64,000 bases of DNA from Phreatobacter oligotrophus (GTDB taxonomy: Bacteria; Pseudomonadota; Alphaproteobacteria; Rhizobiales; Phreatobacteraceae). The stretch spans positions 124,001 to 188,000 of the forward strand of contig NZ_PZZL01000005.1 in the NCBI RefSeq assembly GCF_003046185.1, read 5' to 3'. Positions 8,094 through 16,898 of the stretch are shown here, in pieces. The position numbers were made by a program, and so were the translations under genes. The notes beneath the pieces were generated by a model. It had not been told where the DNA came from and made no database searches. It saw only the letters and a program-made list of their open reading frames with translations. How positions within the stretch are numbered: position 1 is the stretch's first letter; each line of letters starts with the position of its first letter.

Positions 8094-9608
8094 GTGCAGG
8101 ACCGTGTCGTCATCGTCGGGGCAGGCATTGCGGGGCTCACCGCGGCGATGCTGCTCGCCCACCGGGGATGTGCGGTCACGCTGGTCGAGGCCTCCGACCA
8201 CACCGGCGGCAAGATCCGCGCAGTGGAGACCGGCGCGGGCCCGCTCGATTCCGGCCCCACCGTCTTCACCATGCGCCCGGTCTTCGAGGCGCTCTTCGCC
8301 AGCGTCGGCGAGAGCCTTGGGGATCACCTCGCGCTGACGCCCCTCGGCGTGCTGGCCCGCCACCACTGGCCCGACGGATCGACACTCGACCTCTTCGCCG
8401 ATCCCGCCCGATCGGCCGAGGCCATCGCCGCTGTCGCCGGCCCTGCCGAGGCCGACGGCTTCCGCCGCTTCTGCGCCGATGCGGCCAGGGTCTATCGCCT
8501 GCTCGATGCGCCCTTCATGCAGACGGAGCGGCCGTCCATGCTCGGGCTGACGGCATCGCTCGGCCTCGGCGGGCTCGCCATCCGGCCCTTCGAGACGCTG
8601 TGGAGCGTCCTCGGCAGCTATTTCCGCGACCCGCGCCTGCGCCAGCTCTTCGGCCGCTACGCCACCTATTGCGGCTCCTCGCCCTTCGCGGCGCCGGCGA
8701 CGCTCATGCTAATCGCCCATGCCGAACAGGAGGGCGTCTGGAGCCTGCCCGGCGGGATGCAGGACCTTGCCCGCGCCGTCACCGCACTCGCCCTTGCGCG
8801 CGGCGCAGAGCTGCGCAGCGGCTGCCGCGTGGCGGAAATCGTGGTGCGGCAGGGGCGCGCGGCCGGCATCCGCCTTGCCACCGGCGAGGAGATCGCCGCC
8901 GATGTGGTCATCCATGCCGGCGATGTCGGCGCGCTGGCCTCGGGACTCCTCGGCCCGGAGGCCCGGCGCGCCGTGCCGGCCCCCGACCCCGCCCTGCGCT
9001 CACTCTCCGCCGTCACCTGGTGCTTCGCCGCCAGGGCCGAGGGCTTTCCCCTCGCCCACCACACCGTCTTCTTCTCGGCCGACTATGTCGCCGAGTTCGC
9101 AGCGCTTGCCGCCGGCAGCCTGCCCGACGATCCGACGATCTATGTCTGCGCGCCCGACCGCTCTGGCGGATCGCCGCAGGCGAATGGCGCCGAGCGCCTC
9201 TTCTGCCTCGTCAATGCCCCGGCCCGCGGTGACGACGGCCGGCCTGATCCCGGGGAGATCGACCCATGCGAGACGCGTATGATGCAGCGGCTGGCGGCGG
9301 CCGGCCTCACCCTGTCGATCAGCGACCGGACGGTGACCACGCCGGCGGATTTCGCCCGGCGCTTTCCCGGTACGTCGGGAGCGCTCTACGGTTCGGCGAC
9401 CCACGGAGCCATGGCCTCGTTCCGCCGCCCGGGCTCGCGGTCGGCGATTCCGGGGCTCTATCTGGCGGGGGGCAGCGTCCATCCGGGAGCGGGCGTGCCG
9501 ATGGCGGCGACCTCCGGCCGGCTCGCGGCATCGGCCGTGATGGCGGACCTGACTTCGCGCTCGACGTCCCGAAGGACGGCTATGCTTGGTGGTATGTCGA
9601 CGCGTTGA
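8094..9608 (+). CDS. crtD: Hydroxyneurosporene desaturase (methoxyneurosporene dehydrogenase)
   Basis: CrtD introduces the C3,4 double bond in hydroxylated/methoxylated acyclic carotenoids. The 504-residue FAD enzyme starts with the dinucleotide-binding motif VVIVGAGIAGLTAAMLL and ends in the desaturase signature LYLAGGSVHPGAGVPMA near residue 470. It resembles CrtI (11697-13223) as a paralogue. The start is GTG at 8094, the first codon before the FAD fold. It is divergent from crtE and overlaps crtC, which is read in another frame before the crtD stop. The last 15 or so residues, past ASAVMADL, look like unconstrained tail. Confidence 0.93.
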   Translation: MQDRVVIVGAGIAGLTAAMLLAHRGCAVTLVEASDHTGGKIRAVETGAGPLDSGPTVFTMRPVFEALFASVGESLGDHLALTPLGVLARHHWPDGSTLDLFADPARSAEAIAAVAGPAEADGFRRFCADAARVYRLLDAPFMQTERPSMLGLTASLGLGGLAIRPFETLWSVLGSYFRDPRLRQLFGRYATYCGSSPFAAPATLMLIAHAEQEGVWSLPGGMQDLARAVTALALARGAELRSGCRVAEIVVRQGRAAGIRLATGEEIAADVVIHAGDVGALASGLLGPEARRAVPAPDPALRSLSAVTWCFAARAEGFPLAHHTVFFSADYVAEFAALAAGSLPDDPTIYVCAPDRSGGSPQANGAERLFCLVNAPARGDDGRPDPGEIDPCETRMMQRLAAAGLTLSISDRTVTTPADFARRFPGTSGALYGSATHGAMASFRRPGSRSAIPGLYLAGGSVHPGAGVPMAATSGRLAASAVMADLTSRSTSRRTAMLGGMSTR

Positions 9609-10474
9609 GCGATGACGGCCGCCATGGCCTCGTCATCATCGTCTTCATCGGCTCGGTCTTCTCGCCCTACTATGCGTGGCGCCGCCGCTCCGGCCCCGCC
9701 GATCCCCTGGCGCATTGCGCGGTGAACGTCGCGCTCTACGGGCCGGGTGGGCGCTGGGCCATGACCGAGCGCGGGGCGGGCCCGCGCGCACGCGCCAGCG
9801 ACCACCTCGCCATCGGCCCGAGCCAGGTCTCCTGGGATCGCGGCCGCCTGACCATCGCCATCGACGAGATGGCCGTGCCCATCCCACGGCGGGTGCGCGG
9901 CACGGTCACGGTGACACCGACCTCCGCGCCCAGCCGGGCCTTCCACCTCGACGCCGAGGGTCATCATCGCTGGCGGCCCATCGCACCGGCGGCACGGGTG
10001 GAGGCGCGGTTCTCCGCCCCCGACCTGTCCTGGTCCGGCCACGGCTATTGCGACACCAATGATGGCGACCGGCCGCTCGAGCGCGACTTCCTCACCTGGA
10101 ACTGGTCGCGCGAGGTGCGGGCCGCGGGCGGGCGCATCCACTACGACGCGCGCCGCGCCGATGGCGGCCGCACCACCCTCGCCCTCGGGCTCCAGCAGGA
10201 CGGCCGGCTCGCCCCCGTCGAGGCGCCAGATCCTGCACCCCTGCCGCGAACCGGCTGGCGCGTGGCGCGCGAAACGCCGGCGGTGGGCGGGCATCGGCCG
10301 AGGGTGATCATGGGGATGGAGGACGCGCCCTTCTATGCGCGCGCCGTGGTCGGCACCGATTGGGGCGACGGGCCCGCGACCTTCGTCCACGAGGCGCTGT
10401 CGATGCCGCGCTTCAGCAATCCGATCGTGCAGGCCATGCTGCCCTTCCGCATGCCGCGACGGGCGGGGACCTAG
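9542..10474 (+). CDS. crtC: Hydroxyneurosporene synthase (acyclic carotenoid 1,2-hydratase), 5' end uncertain
   Basis: CrtC adds water across the terminal 1,2 double bond of neurosporene or lycopene. Clear family segments are DGYAWWYVDALSDDGRHGL, FIGSVFSPYYAWRR, NVALYGPGGRWAMTERG and SWSGHGYCDTNDGD. The 5' coordinate marks where the family-like sequence begins, not a start codon: no ATG, GTG or TTG is in frame between 9440 and 9604. The first one, TTG at 9605, overlaps the crtD stop (TTGA) but would remove the conserved GYAWWYVDA segment and give 289 residues. A rare start codon or a one-base error is possible. The TAG stop at 10472-10474 shares CTAG with the stop of the opposing small ORF. 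Confidence 0.88.
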   Translation, partial: GGPDFALDVPKDGYAWWYVDALSDDGRHGLVIIVFIGSVFSPYYAWRRRSGPADPLAHCAVNVALYGPGGRWAMTERGAGPRARASDHLAIGPSQVSWDRGRLTIAIDEMAVPIPRRVRGTVTVTPTSAPSRAFHLDAEGHHRWRPIAPAARVEARFSAPDLSWSGHGYCDTNDGDRPLERDFLTWNWSREVRAAGGRIHYDARRADGGRTTLALGLQQDGRLAPVEAPDPAPLPRTGWRVARETPAVGGHRPRVIMGMEDAPFYARAVVGTDWGDGPATFVHEALSMPRFSNPIVQAMLPFRMPRRAGT

Positions 10475-10629
10475 GTCTTCGGTTCATCGCCGCGCGCGGC
10501 GGCCTCGCGCGCCTTGCGCTCGCGCTCTTCCCTGAGCTTTTTCAGCGAGCGGAGCTGATGCCACGCGAAGCCCAGGACCAGGCCGGCGGTCAGCACGAAT
10601 TCCGCGGCGAAGAGCCAGTCGCTGCTCAC
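10471..10629 (-). CDS. 52-residue single-span membrane protein downstream of crtB
   Basis: This is a short open frame from GTG (10629) to TAG (10471-10473). The product has one hydrophobic helix, WLFAAEFVLTAGLVLGFAW (about residues 5-23), followed by a strongly charged amphipathic tail rich in Lys, Arg and Glu, and it ends DEPKT. It starts 10 bp after the crtB stop, so it would be the last gene of the bchG-crtIB operon. Small membrane ORFs in this position occur in other proteobacterial PGCs, but I know of no function. Its stop codon and the crtC stop are formed by the same CTAG palindrome on opposite strands. Confidence 0.65.
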   Translation of the reverse strand: MSSDWLFAAEFVLTAGLVLGFAWHQLRSLKKLREERERKAREAAARGDEPKT

Positions 10630-10639
10630 GGCGCGCTCC

Positions 10640-11719
10640 TCAGGCGGTTGCGGTCAGGCGCGAGGCCCGCGTCCGCCCACGCCGTGGCCGCAGCACCCGG
10701 CCGGTGCGCGCCGAACCGGGTTCGCGGGCGAGCCGTTCGAAGATGTCCATAAGCCTGTCGAGCCCCTGATCGGCCATCAGCCCCTCGCCGCCCTCGGGCC
10801 GCACCGCATCGATCAGGAACTGCACCTCGGCCAGCGCCTTCTGGCGCGTCGGGCCACTGGCGAAGCCGGCATCCAGCAGGGCCCGGCCGACCAGCGCCAG
10901 CTTGCGGCCCTGCGGCACGACGCTGCGCTGCGCGATGCTGTCATAGCCGCGCGCCGCGAGCAGGATGCCGATTTCCTGGTAGATCAGACGCGCCGCATGG
11001 ATGGCTGGCCGGCAACCGCCCGGCAAGGCGCCGATGCCACTCTGCGAGCGCCGGTAGAGCCGGTCGGCTTCGGCGAGCAGGCGCTCCACCAGGCCGGCAA
11101 TCCGACGGTCGAAACGCGGATCGGCGAGGAAGGCGGCGGGCGAGAGCCCGGCCTCGGCCATCCAGTCGAGCGGCAGGTAGATGCGGCCGGCGCGGGCGTC
11201 CTCGCCGACGTCGCGGGCAATGTTGGTGAGCTGCATGGCGACGCCGAGATCGCAGGCCCGGGCCAGCACGCGCGGATCGCGGCGTCCCATCAGCAGGGTC
11301 ATCAGCGTGCCGACCGTGCCGGCGACGCGCGCGCAATAGGCGATGAGGTCGGAGAAGGTCTCGTAGGTGCGCCCGCCGACATCCCAGGCGAGCCCCTCGA
11401 TCAGGGCATCGAAGACGCTGCGCGGCAGGTCGTGGACCCGCACCACGATGGCCAGCGCCCGGTCCACCGGATCCTCATCCGGCGTACCGGCGAAGATCCC
11501 GTCGAGGCGCGCATGCAGGCGCGCGATGGCAGTGGCGGAGTTCGGCGACAGGTCCACCGCATCATCCGCCACCCGGCAGAAGGCGTAGAGGACCGTCGCG
11601 GGCTCCCGCACGGAGGCGGGCAGCAGCAGCGAGGCCGCGAAGAACGAGCGCGAGCCCGCCTGCAGCAGGCGGCGGCAGGCTGCGACATCGGCGGGATCAG
11701 GTCGCGACCGTGCTGCCAT
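10640..11719 (-). CDS. crtB: Phytoene synthase
   Basis: CrtB condenses two GGPP molecules to phytoene, the first committed carotenoid step. The 359-residue protein carries the squalene/phytoene synthase signatures: YAFCRVADDAVD (first Asp motif, about residue 45) and LTNIARDVGEDARAGRIYLP (second Asp motif, about residue 170). The start ATG at 11719 (MAARSRPDPADV) lies 23 bp inside the end of crtI, a typical crtIB overlap. The C-terminus is Arg-rich. Confidence 0.95.
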   Translation of the reverse strand: MAARSRPDPADVAACRRLLQAGSRSFFAASLLLPASVREPATVLYAFCRVADDAVDLSPNSATAIARLHARLDGIFAGTPDEDPVDRALAIVVRVHDLPRSVFDALIEGLAWDVGGRTYETFSDLIAYCARVAGTVGTLMTLLMGRRDPRVLARACDLGVAMQLTNIARDVGEDARAGRIYLPLDWMAEAGLSPAAFLADPRFDRRIAGLVERLLAEADRLYRRSQSGIGALPGGCRPAIHAARLIYQEIGILLAARGYDSIAQRSVVPQGRKLALVGRALLDAGFASGPTRQKALAEVQFLIDAVRPEGGEGLMADQGLDRLMDIFERLAREPGSARTGRVLRPRRGRTRASRLTATA

Positions 11720-13223
11720 GGGGAACCACCTGGTCGAGGATGCGGGCCGAGGAGAGCACGCCCGGCAGGCCGGCGCCGGGATGGGTTCCCGCGCCGACGA
11801 GATAGAGGTCGCGGATGTCCTCGGAGCGATTGTGCGGCCGGAACCAGGCGCTCTGCAGCAGCACCGGCTCGAGGCTGAAGGCGGCGCCGAAGGGCGCGAG
11901 CAGCTCGTCGCGGAAATGGCCGGGATGCATGACGCGCGAGGTGACGATCTGGTCGCGGAAGCCGGGCATGACCGTCCGGTCGAGCTCGGCGGCGATCCTC
12001 TCGCGATAGGTCTCGGCAAGCCGATCCCAGTCCTGCCCGCCGGCGAGGTTCGGCACCGGCGAGAGCACGTAGAAGGCATCGTGGCCGGGCGGCGCGAGGC
12101 TCGGGTCGGTGGCGGTCGGCCGATGCAGGTAGAGGCTGAAATCCTCCGCCAGCGTCTTGCGGCGGAAGATGTCGTCGAGCAGGCCCTGGTAGCGCGGTCC
12201 CAGCAGGATCGTGTGATGCGGCACGTCGGCGCGGCGGCCCTTCGTGCCGAAGTACCAGACGAAGAGGCTCATGGACTGCGAGGCGCGCTTGAGCTTGGCC
12301 GGACGCCAGCGTTTCGTCGCCCCCTCCGGCACGAGCTTGCCATAGGTGTGGGTCACGTCGGCATTGGAGACGACGAGGTCGGCCCGGATCGCCTCGCCAT
12401 CGGCCAGCACGACGCCGCGTGCCGCCCCGTCCTCGACGATGATGCGCGACACATCGGCGTTGAGCCGGACCGTGTTGGCCTGGCCCATGATGAGGTCGAC
12501 CATGCCGGTGACCAGCGCGCCCGTGCCGCCGCGGGCGAAATGCACGCCCCAGCGCCGTTCGAGCGCGGCGATGAGCCCGTAGATGGCGCTTGCCGAGAAG
12601 GGATTGCCGCCGACGAAGAGCGGGTGGAAGGACAGGGCGATGCGCAGCCGCTCGTCCTTCACATATTTGCTGACGAGGTGGTGCACCGAGCGATGGCCGG
12701 AGAGCCGGAGCAGGTCCGGCGCAACGCGCACCATGTCCATGAAGGAGCCGAAGGGCACGTGACCCAGTTGCTCGAAACCGATGCGGCAGATCTCCTCGCT
12801 CTGCGCCATGAAGCGGTCGTAGCCCGCGACATCGGAGGGCGAGAGCTGGCCGACCGCGGCGCGCATCCGGTCCGGGTCGCCCGTGCAGTCGAGCGTCGAG
12901 CCGTCATGGAAGCGCAGCCGGTAGAAGGGGTCGAGCGGGACCATGTCGACATGGTCGGCGAGGCGCTTGCCGCAAAGGGTCCACAGGTCCTCAAAGAGGA
13001 ACGGCGCGGTGACAATGGTCGGGCCGGCATCGAAGGTGAAACCGTCCTGCCGGAACACGCGGGCGCGTCCGCCTGGCTGGTCGTGCCGCTCCAGCACGGT
13101 GACGCGATAGCCGCGCGCACCGAGGCGGATGGCAGCCGCAAGCCCCCCGAAGCCGGAGCCGATGACGATGGCATGGGGTCGCCGGTCATCGACCGGCACG
13201 GGATGGCGCAGCGGTGCAGTCAT
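11697..13223 (-). CDS. crtI: Phytoene desaturase
   Basis: CrtI is an FAD-dependent desaturase that carries out three or four steps from phytoene to neurosporene or lycopene. The 508-residue protein has the N-terminal FAD motif VIGSGFGGLAAAIRLG (about residues 21-36), ERHDQPGGRARVF, and the C-terminal bacterial phytoene dehydrogenase signature LYLVGAGTHPGAGLPGV (about residue 475). Gene order bchO-crtI-crtB with a 13-bp gap after bchO puts it in the long bchG-crtB operon. It is distinguished from CrtD by neighbours and by its DAGPTIVTAPFLFEDL segment. Confidence 0.95.
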   Translation of the reverse strand: MTAPLRHPVPVDDRRPHAIVIGSGFGGLAAAIRLGARGYRVTVLERHDQPGGRARVFRQDGFTFDAGPTIVTAPFLFEDLWTLCGKRLADHVDMVPLDPFYRLRFHDGSTLDCTGDPDRMRAAVGQLSPSDVAGYDRFMAQSEEICRIGFEQLGHVPFGSFMDMVRVAPDLLRLSGHRSVHHLVSKYVKDERLRIALSFHPLFVGGNPFSASAIYGLIAALERRWGVHFARGGTGALVTGMVDLIMGQANTVRLNADVSRIIVEDGAARGVVLADGEAIRADLVVSNADVTHTYGKLVPEGATKRWRPAKLKRASQSMSLFVWYFGTKGRRADVPHHTILLGPRYQGLLDDIFRRKTLAEDFSLYLHRPTATDPSLAPPGHDAFYVLSPVPNLAGGQDWDRLAETYRERIAAELDRTVMPGFRDQIVTSRVMHPGHFRDELLAPFGAAFSLEPVLLQSAWFRPHNRSEDIRDLYLVGAGTHPGAGLPGVLSSARILDQVVPHGSTVAT

Positions 13224-13236
13224 GGGCCCCTCCCCC

Positions 13237-14154
13237 TCATGGTGTTGCCCCGATCGGCGCGACCGCCTCGGCGGGCAGGGCCGTCACCCGGTCGAACCAG
13301 TCGAGAACCGTGGCGGCGACGCGCTCGGGCGCTTCCTCATGGGCGAGATGGCCGAGGCTGCGCAGCCGAGCGACCTCCGCATGGGGCAGCCGGTGCGCGA
13401 CGACATCGGCCTGCCGCGCCGGCACCATGCCGTCCTGCGTGCCGGCAACCAGCAGCACGGGCGTCGTCACCTTCGGAAAGCTGCGCTCCAGCGCCGAGAG
13501 GTCCCAATTGGCCATCATGCCGAGTGCCGCGCCCACATGGGGCGGCGAGGCGGCAAGGCGGGCGTAGATCGCCCGGTCCTCGGGCGGGATGCGCGATCCC
13601 GTCTGCTTGAGGAGATCATCGAGCACGGCAGGATCGCGGGCCCGCCAGGCGAAGACCTGGGGCACCACCGGGAGCAGCGCCAGCATCCGCGCAATCGGCG
13701 GAAAGAAGCGGCTGGCGAAGCCCTCCAGCGGCCGCAAGGCGCCATTGAGGCTGACGATGCCCCGCGGCGCGGCGAGACCCTTCAGGGCCATCTGGAGGGC
13801 AATGGCCGCCCCCGCGGAATGGCCGATGATGAGGTCAGGCATCCGCCCGAGCTTGACCATGAGCGCGGCGATGCTCTCCGCCATGGCGTCGAGCGACAGG
13901 CTGGAGGCGAAGGGCGCCCGGGTGAAGGCATGGCCCGGCAGGTCCGGCGCCACGACGGTGAAGCGGCCGGCGAGGAGCGGGGCAAAGCGGCGCCACGAAT
14001 GGGTCGAGGCGCCGGTGCCGTGGAGGAGCAGGGCCACGGGCCCGTCGCCCGAGACCTGGACATGGAAGGTGTGCCCGGCGGCCTCGACGAAGCGGCTGTG
14101 CTCATGGCCCGGCCAGGTCGCTCCGTCACGCTTCCAGTCGAGGCGCTGGGTCAT
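13237..14154 (-). CDS. bchO: Magnesium chelatase accessory alpha/beta hydrolase BchO
   Basis: BchO is an alpha/beta-hydrolase-fold protein always found with bchID. It is thought to assist magnesium chelatase, but its reaction is undefined. The 305-residue product has the oxyanion segment LLLHGTGASTHSW (about residue 46), the nucleophile elbow IGHSAGAAIAL with serine, and a C-terminal HLAHEEAPE with the catalytic-type histidine. The start ATG at 14154 overlaps the bchD stop by 4 bp (ATGA); a longer open frame upstream is only a bchD shadow. Confidence 0.92.
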   Translation of the reverse strand: MTQRLDWKRDGATWPGHEHSRFVEAAGHTFHVQVSGDGPVALLLHGTGASTHSWRRFAPLLAGRFTVVAPDLPGHAFTRAPFASSLSLDAMAESIAALMVKLGRMPDLIIGHSAGAAIALQMALKGLAAPRGIVSLNGALRPLEGFASRFFPPIARMLALLPVVPQVFAWRARDPAVLDDLLKQTGSRIPPEDRAIYARLAASPPHVGAALGMMANWDLSALERSFPKVTTPVLLVAGTQDGMVPARQADVVAHRLPHAEVARLRSLGHLAHEEAPERVAATVLDWFDRVTALPAEAVAPIGATP

Positions 14155-15884
14155 GGCTTCACCCCCGCCGCAAGGGCCGCTGACCCCGCCTGCACCGCAC
14201 GGTGGAGCGAGGCGGAATCGGCATGGGGCAGCGCGAGATAGAGCGCGCCCATCGTGTCCGCGAGCGCCCGCGCCCGCGGCTCCGGCCGGGCGGAGCTGTC
14301 GATCACCAGGGCGCGCAGGTGATGGGCTGCGACCTCGCGGGCCGCCGTCGTGGCGTCCTCCGCGGCCCGGTCGCGGCCGGCAATGCCGCCGAAGCCGATA
14401 TTGGGCCGGCCATCGGTGATGAGCACGAGGGTGGGCGTGCGGCCGCGGCGGGCCGTGTCGACGCCGAGACGGCAGGCGGCGGCGATGCCCTCGGCGAGCG
14501 GCGTGCCACCGCCGCCGGGCAGCGCCTGGAGGCAGGCACGCGCCCGCTGCAGCGACCGGGTCGGCGGCACGATGAGCGTCGCCTCCTGGCCGCGGAAGGC
14601 GACGAGGGCCACCTCGTCGCGGCGGACATAGCAATCCGCGAGGATCTGCTCGACCGCGCCCTTGGCCTCGGCGAGCCGTTCGAGGGCGGTGGAGCCGGAG
14701 GCATCGACGCAGAAGATCGTCGTGGCGCCCTTGCGGTTCTTCAGCCGCTTCAGCCGGAGATCGGCCGGGCGTAGGCTGAGCCGCGCACCCGAAGGCGGCG
14801 CACCGCGCAGCCGCTGCCAGGGGACGGCCGAACGGACGGAGGCGAGCAGGTCCAGCCGGCCACGGCGGGGGTCACCCGCGCGGGTGCCGATCTGGCGGCC
14901 ACGCGCGGAGGCAGCCCCGGTGTCGCGCGAGCGCCCGGCCGGCGAGCGCCCGCGGGCTGGCGGCTTGCCCGCGGAGAGGGCTGCGAGAAGGTCCGGCGGC
15001 AGGGCCGCCACCGTTGCGTCGAGAACGCGGTCCTCGGCGACAGCGGGATCGCCGGGCGGCGGATCAGACGGGTTGTCGGCTTCGCTCTCGGGGGGCGGAG
15101 GCGGCGGATCCTCGGCCTCGGCGGGATCGGCCGCCGCCTGCGGCAGGCGCGTCGCCCGCGGCGCGAGAACGAGGATGGCGGCGGTCTCCGCATCGGCATC
15201 GGAGACGGTCATGCGCCTTGCAAGGGCGGCGAGGATGCGCGCGGCGCGAACGCAATGGAGCAGCGCGCGATCGGAGCGCACGCCGAGCGCGGAGGCTGCG
15301 GCCGCGAGGCGGACGACCGCCGCATCGGCAACGGTGACGCGGGCGAGACGGTCGCGGGCGGCAGCCACCACCTCCGGCTCGGTGGCGGGGATGGCGCTCT
15401 CGTCCAGGCCGGTCAGGTCGAGATGCAGGGCGAGGCGTTCGGCAAGGCAGCGCGCCGGACCATCCTCGTCGGCGAGGCTCTCGTCGCAGGCGACGATGCC
15501 GAAGCCCTCGCCGGGCTCGTCGAGGGCGAGCGCGACCAGTGCAGCCGCGGAGGGCTCCAGCCGCTCGGCCGAGCGCAGCACGAGAAGGCCGCGGCCGGCG
15601 CGGACGAAGAGGCCGGGATCGTGGATCAGCCGGCCTGCGGCAAGCGTCGCCGTGGTGTCGATTTCTCCGATGAGCCGTCCGGGGCCGACATGGCAGGGCA
15701 CGGGCAGGACGGGGCTCCCGGCCGGCAAGGCGGCGGTCAGCGTGGCGATGAAGCGGTCGCGGACGGGACCCGCCGGCCCCTTCAGCAGCACGCCGCCGAG
15801 CGCCTTGGGGTCCACGGCGAGGAGCGCCGGGGCGACGGCCAGAGCCGCAGCCCGGAGGTCATCGCCGGTGGACGTCGCGCTCAT
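14151..15884 (-). CDS. bchD: Magnesium chelatase subunit D
   Basis: BchD joins BchI in the AAA+ ATPase motor that drives Mg insertion into protoporphyrin IX by BchH. The 577-residue protein has a degenerate AAA+ domain (about 20-250) and an acidic proline-rich linker with a run of six prolines near residue 265. An integrin I/von Willebrand A domain follows, with the MIDAS motif VDASGS (about residue 400) and LITDGRPNIG. The Walker A motif is not intact, as expected for the D subunit. It overlaps bchI and bchO by 4 bp each. Confidence 0.95.
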   Translation of the reverse strand: MSATSTGDDLRAAALAVAPALLAVDPKALGGVLLKGPAGPVRDRFIATLTAALPAGSPVLPVPCHVGPGRLIGEIDTTATLAAGRLIHDPGLFVRAGRGLLVLRSAERLEPSAAALVALALDEPGEGFGIVACDESLADEDGPARCLAERLALHLDLTGLDESAIPATEPEVVAAARDRLARVTVADAAVVRLAAAASALGVRSDRALLHCVRAARILAALARRMTVSDADAETAAILVLAPRATRLPQAAADPAEAEDPPPPPPESEADNPSDPPPGDPAVAEDRVLDATVAALPPDLLAALSAGKPPARGRSPAGRSRDTGAASARGRQIGTRAGDPRRGRLDLLASVRSAVPWQRLRGAPPSGARLSLRPADLRLKRLKNRKGATTIFCVDASGSTALERLAEAKGAVEQILADCYVRRDEVALVAFRGQEATLIVPPTRSLQRARACLQALPGGGGTPLAEGIAAACRLGVDTARRGRTPTLVLITDGRPNIGFGGIAGRDRAAEDATTAAREVAAHHLRALVIDSSARPEPRARALADTMGALYLALPHADSASLHRAVQAGSAALAAGVKP

Positions 15885-16897
15885 GCGGCCCAGGCCTCGG
15901 CCAGGGCCCGCTCGACGCGGATGCGCGAACCGGCCTCGTCCATGGGGTTGCGCCGGAGGCGATGGCGCAGCGCCAGGGGCGCGGCCTGCCGCAGATGGTT
16001 GGCGGCAATGGTCGTGTCGCCCTCGAGCGCCGCCAGAGCCCGCGCCGCGCGGATGAGGGTCAGCTCGCCGCGCAGGCCGTCCGTGCCGAGCTTGATGCAG
16101 AGCCCGGCAATGGCGCGCCGCATCATGTCGGTGACCTCGATCGCTTCCAGCCGCTTGCGGGCGGCGGCGATGCGGCGGGCGAGGCGCTGCTGTTCCCGCG
16201 CCCAGGTGGCATGGAACGCATTCGCGTCGCGGTCGAAGGACTCGCGGCGCTTCACCGCCTCGACGCGCAGGTCGATGTCGTCGGGCGAGGTGACCTCCAC
16301 CGACAGGCCGAAGCGATCGAGAAGCTGCGGGCGCAACTCGCCCTCTTCCGGATTGCCGCTGCCGATGAGCACGAAGCGGGCGGGATGGCGCACCGACAGG
16401 CCCTCGCGCTCGACGATGTTCTCGCCGGAGGCGGCGACGTCGAGCAGCAGGTCCACCAGGTGGTCCTCCAGCAGATTGACCTCGTCGACGTAGAGGAAGC
16501 CGCGATTGGCGCGGGCAAGCAGGCCCGGCTCGAAGCGCTTGCGGCCATGGACCAGCGCTTCCTCGATGTCGAGCGCGCCGACGACACGGTCCTCGGTGGC
16601 GCCGAGGGGGAGGTCGACCACGGGGACGGGCCCCGTCCCGAGGGTGCGCGTCGTCGCACTGCTGCAATGGGGGCAGCACTCCGGGCTATCGCCGGGGCCA
16701 CAGCGATACGGACAATCGGCGACGACGCGCAGGGGCGGCAGGATGGCGGCAAGTCCACGCACGGCGGTCGACTTGCCGGTGCCGCGGTCGCCCGTGATCA
16801 ACACACCGCCGATGCGGGGATCGACGGCCGCGACCAGCAGCGCCTGCTTCATTTCGGATTGGCCGACGATGGCCGTGAAGGGAAAGGGCTCAGCCAT
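15881..16897 (-). CDS. bchI: Magnesium chelatase ATPase subunit I
   Basis: BchI is the active AAA+ ATPase of magnesium chelatase. The 338-residue protein has Walker A GDRGTGKSTAVRGLA (about residue 35), Walker B GFLYVDEVNLLEDHLVD (about residue 135), sensor GSGNPEEGELRPQLLDRFG, and a cysteine-rich insert CPYRCGPGDSPECCPHC typical of purple-bacterial BchI. The ATG at 16897 (MAEPFPFTAIVGQ) is the family start; an upstream ATG would add residues unlike the family. It lies 1 bp after the ispH stop and overlaps bchD by 4 bp. Confidence 0.96.
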   Translation of the reverse strand: MAEPFPFTAIVGQSEMKQALLVAAVDPRIGGVLITGDRGTGKSTAVRGLAAILPPLRVVADCPYRCGPGDSPECCPHCSSATTRTLGTGPVPVVDLPLGATEDRVVGALDIEEALVHGRKRFEPGLLARANRGFLYVDEVNLLEDHLVDLLLDVAASGENIVEREGLSVRHPARFVLIGSGNPEEGELRPQLLDRFGLSVEVTSPDDIDLRVEAVKRRESFDRDANAFHATWAREQQRLARRIAAARKRLEAIEVTDMMRRAIAGLCIKLGTDGLRGELTLIRAARALAALEGDTTIAANHLRQAAPLALRHRLRRNPMDEAGSRIRVERALAEAWAA

Positions 16898-16898
16898 G

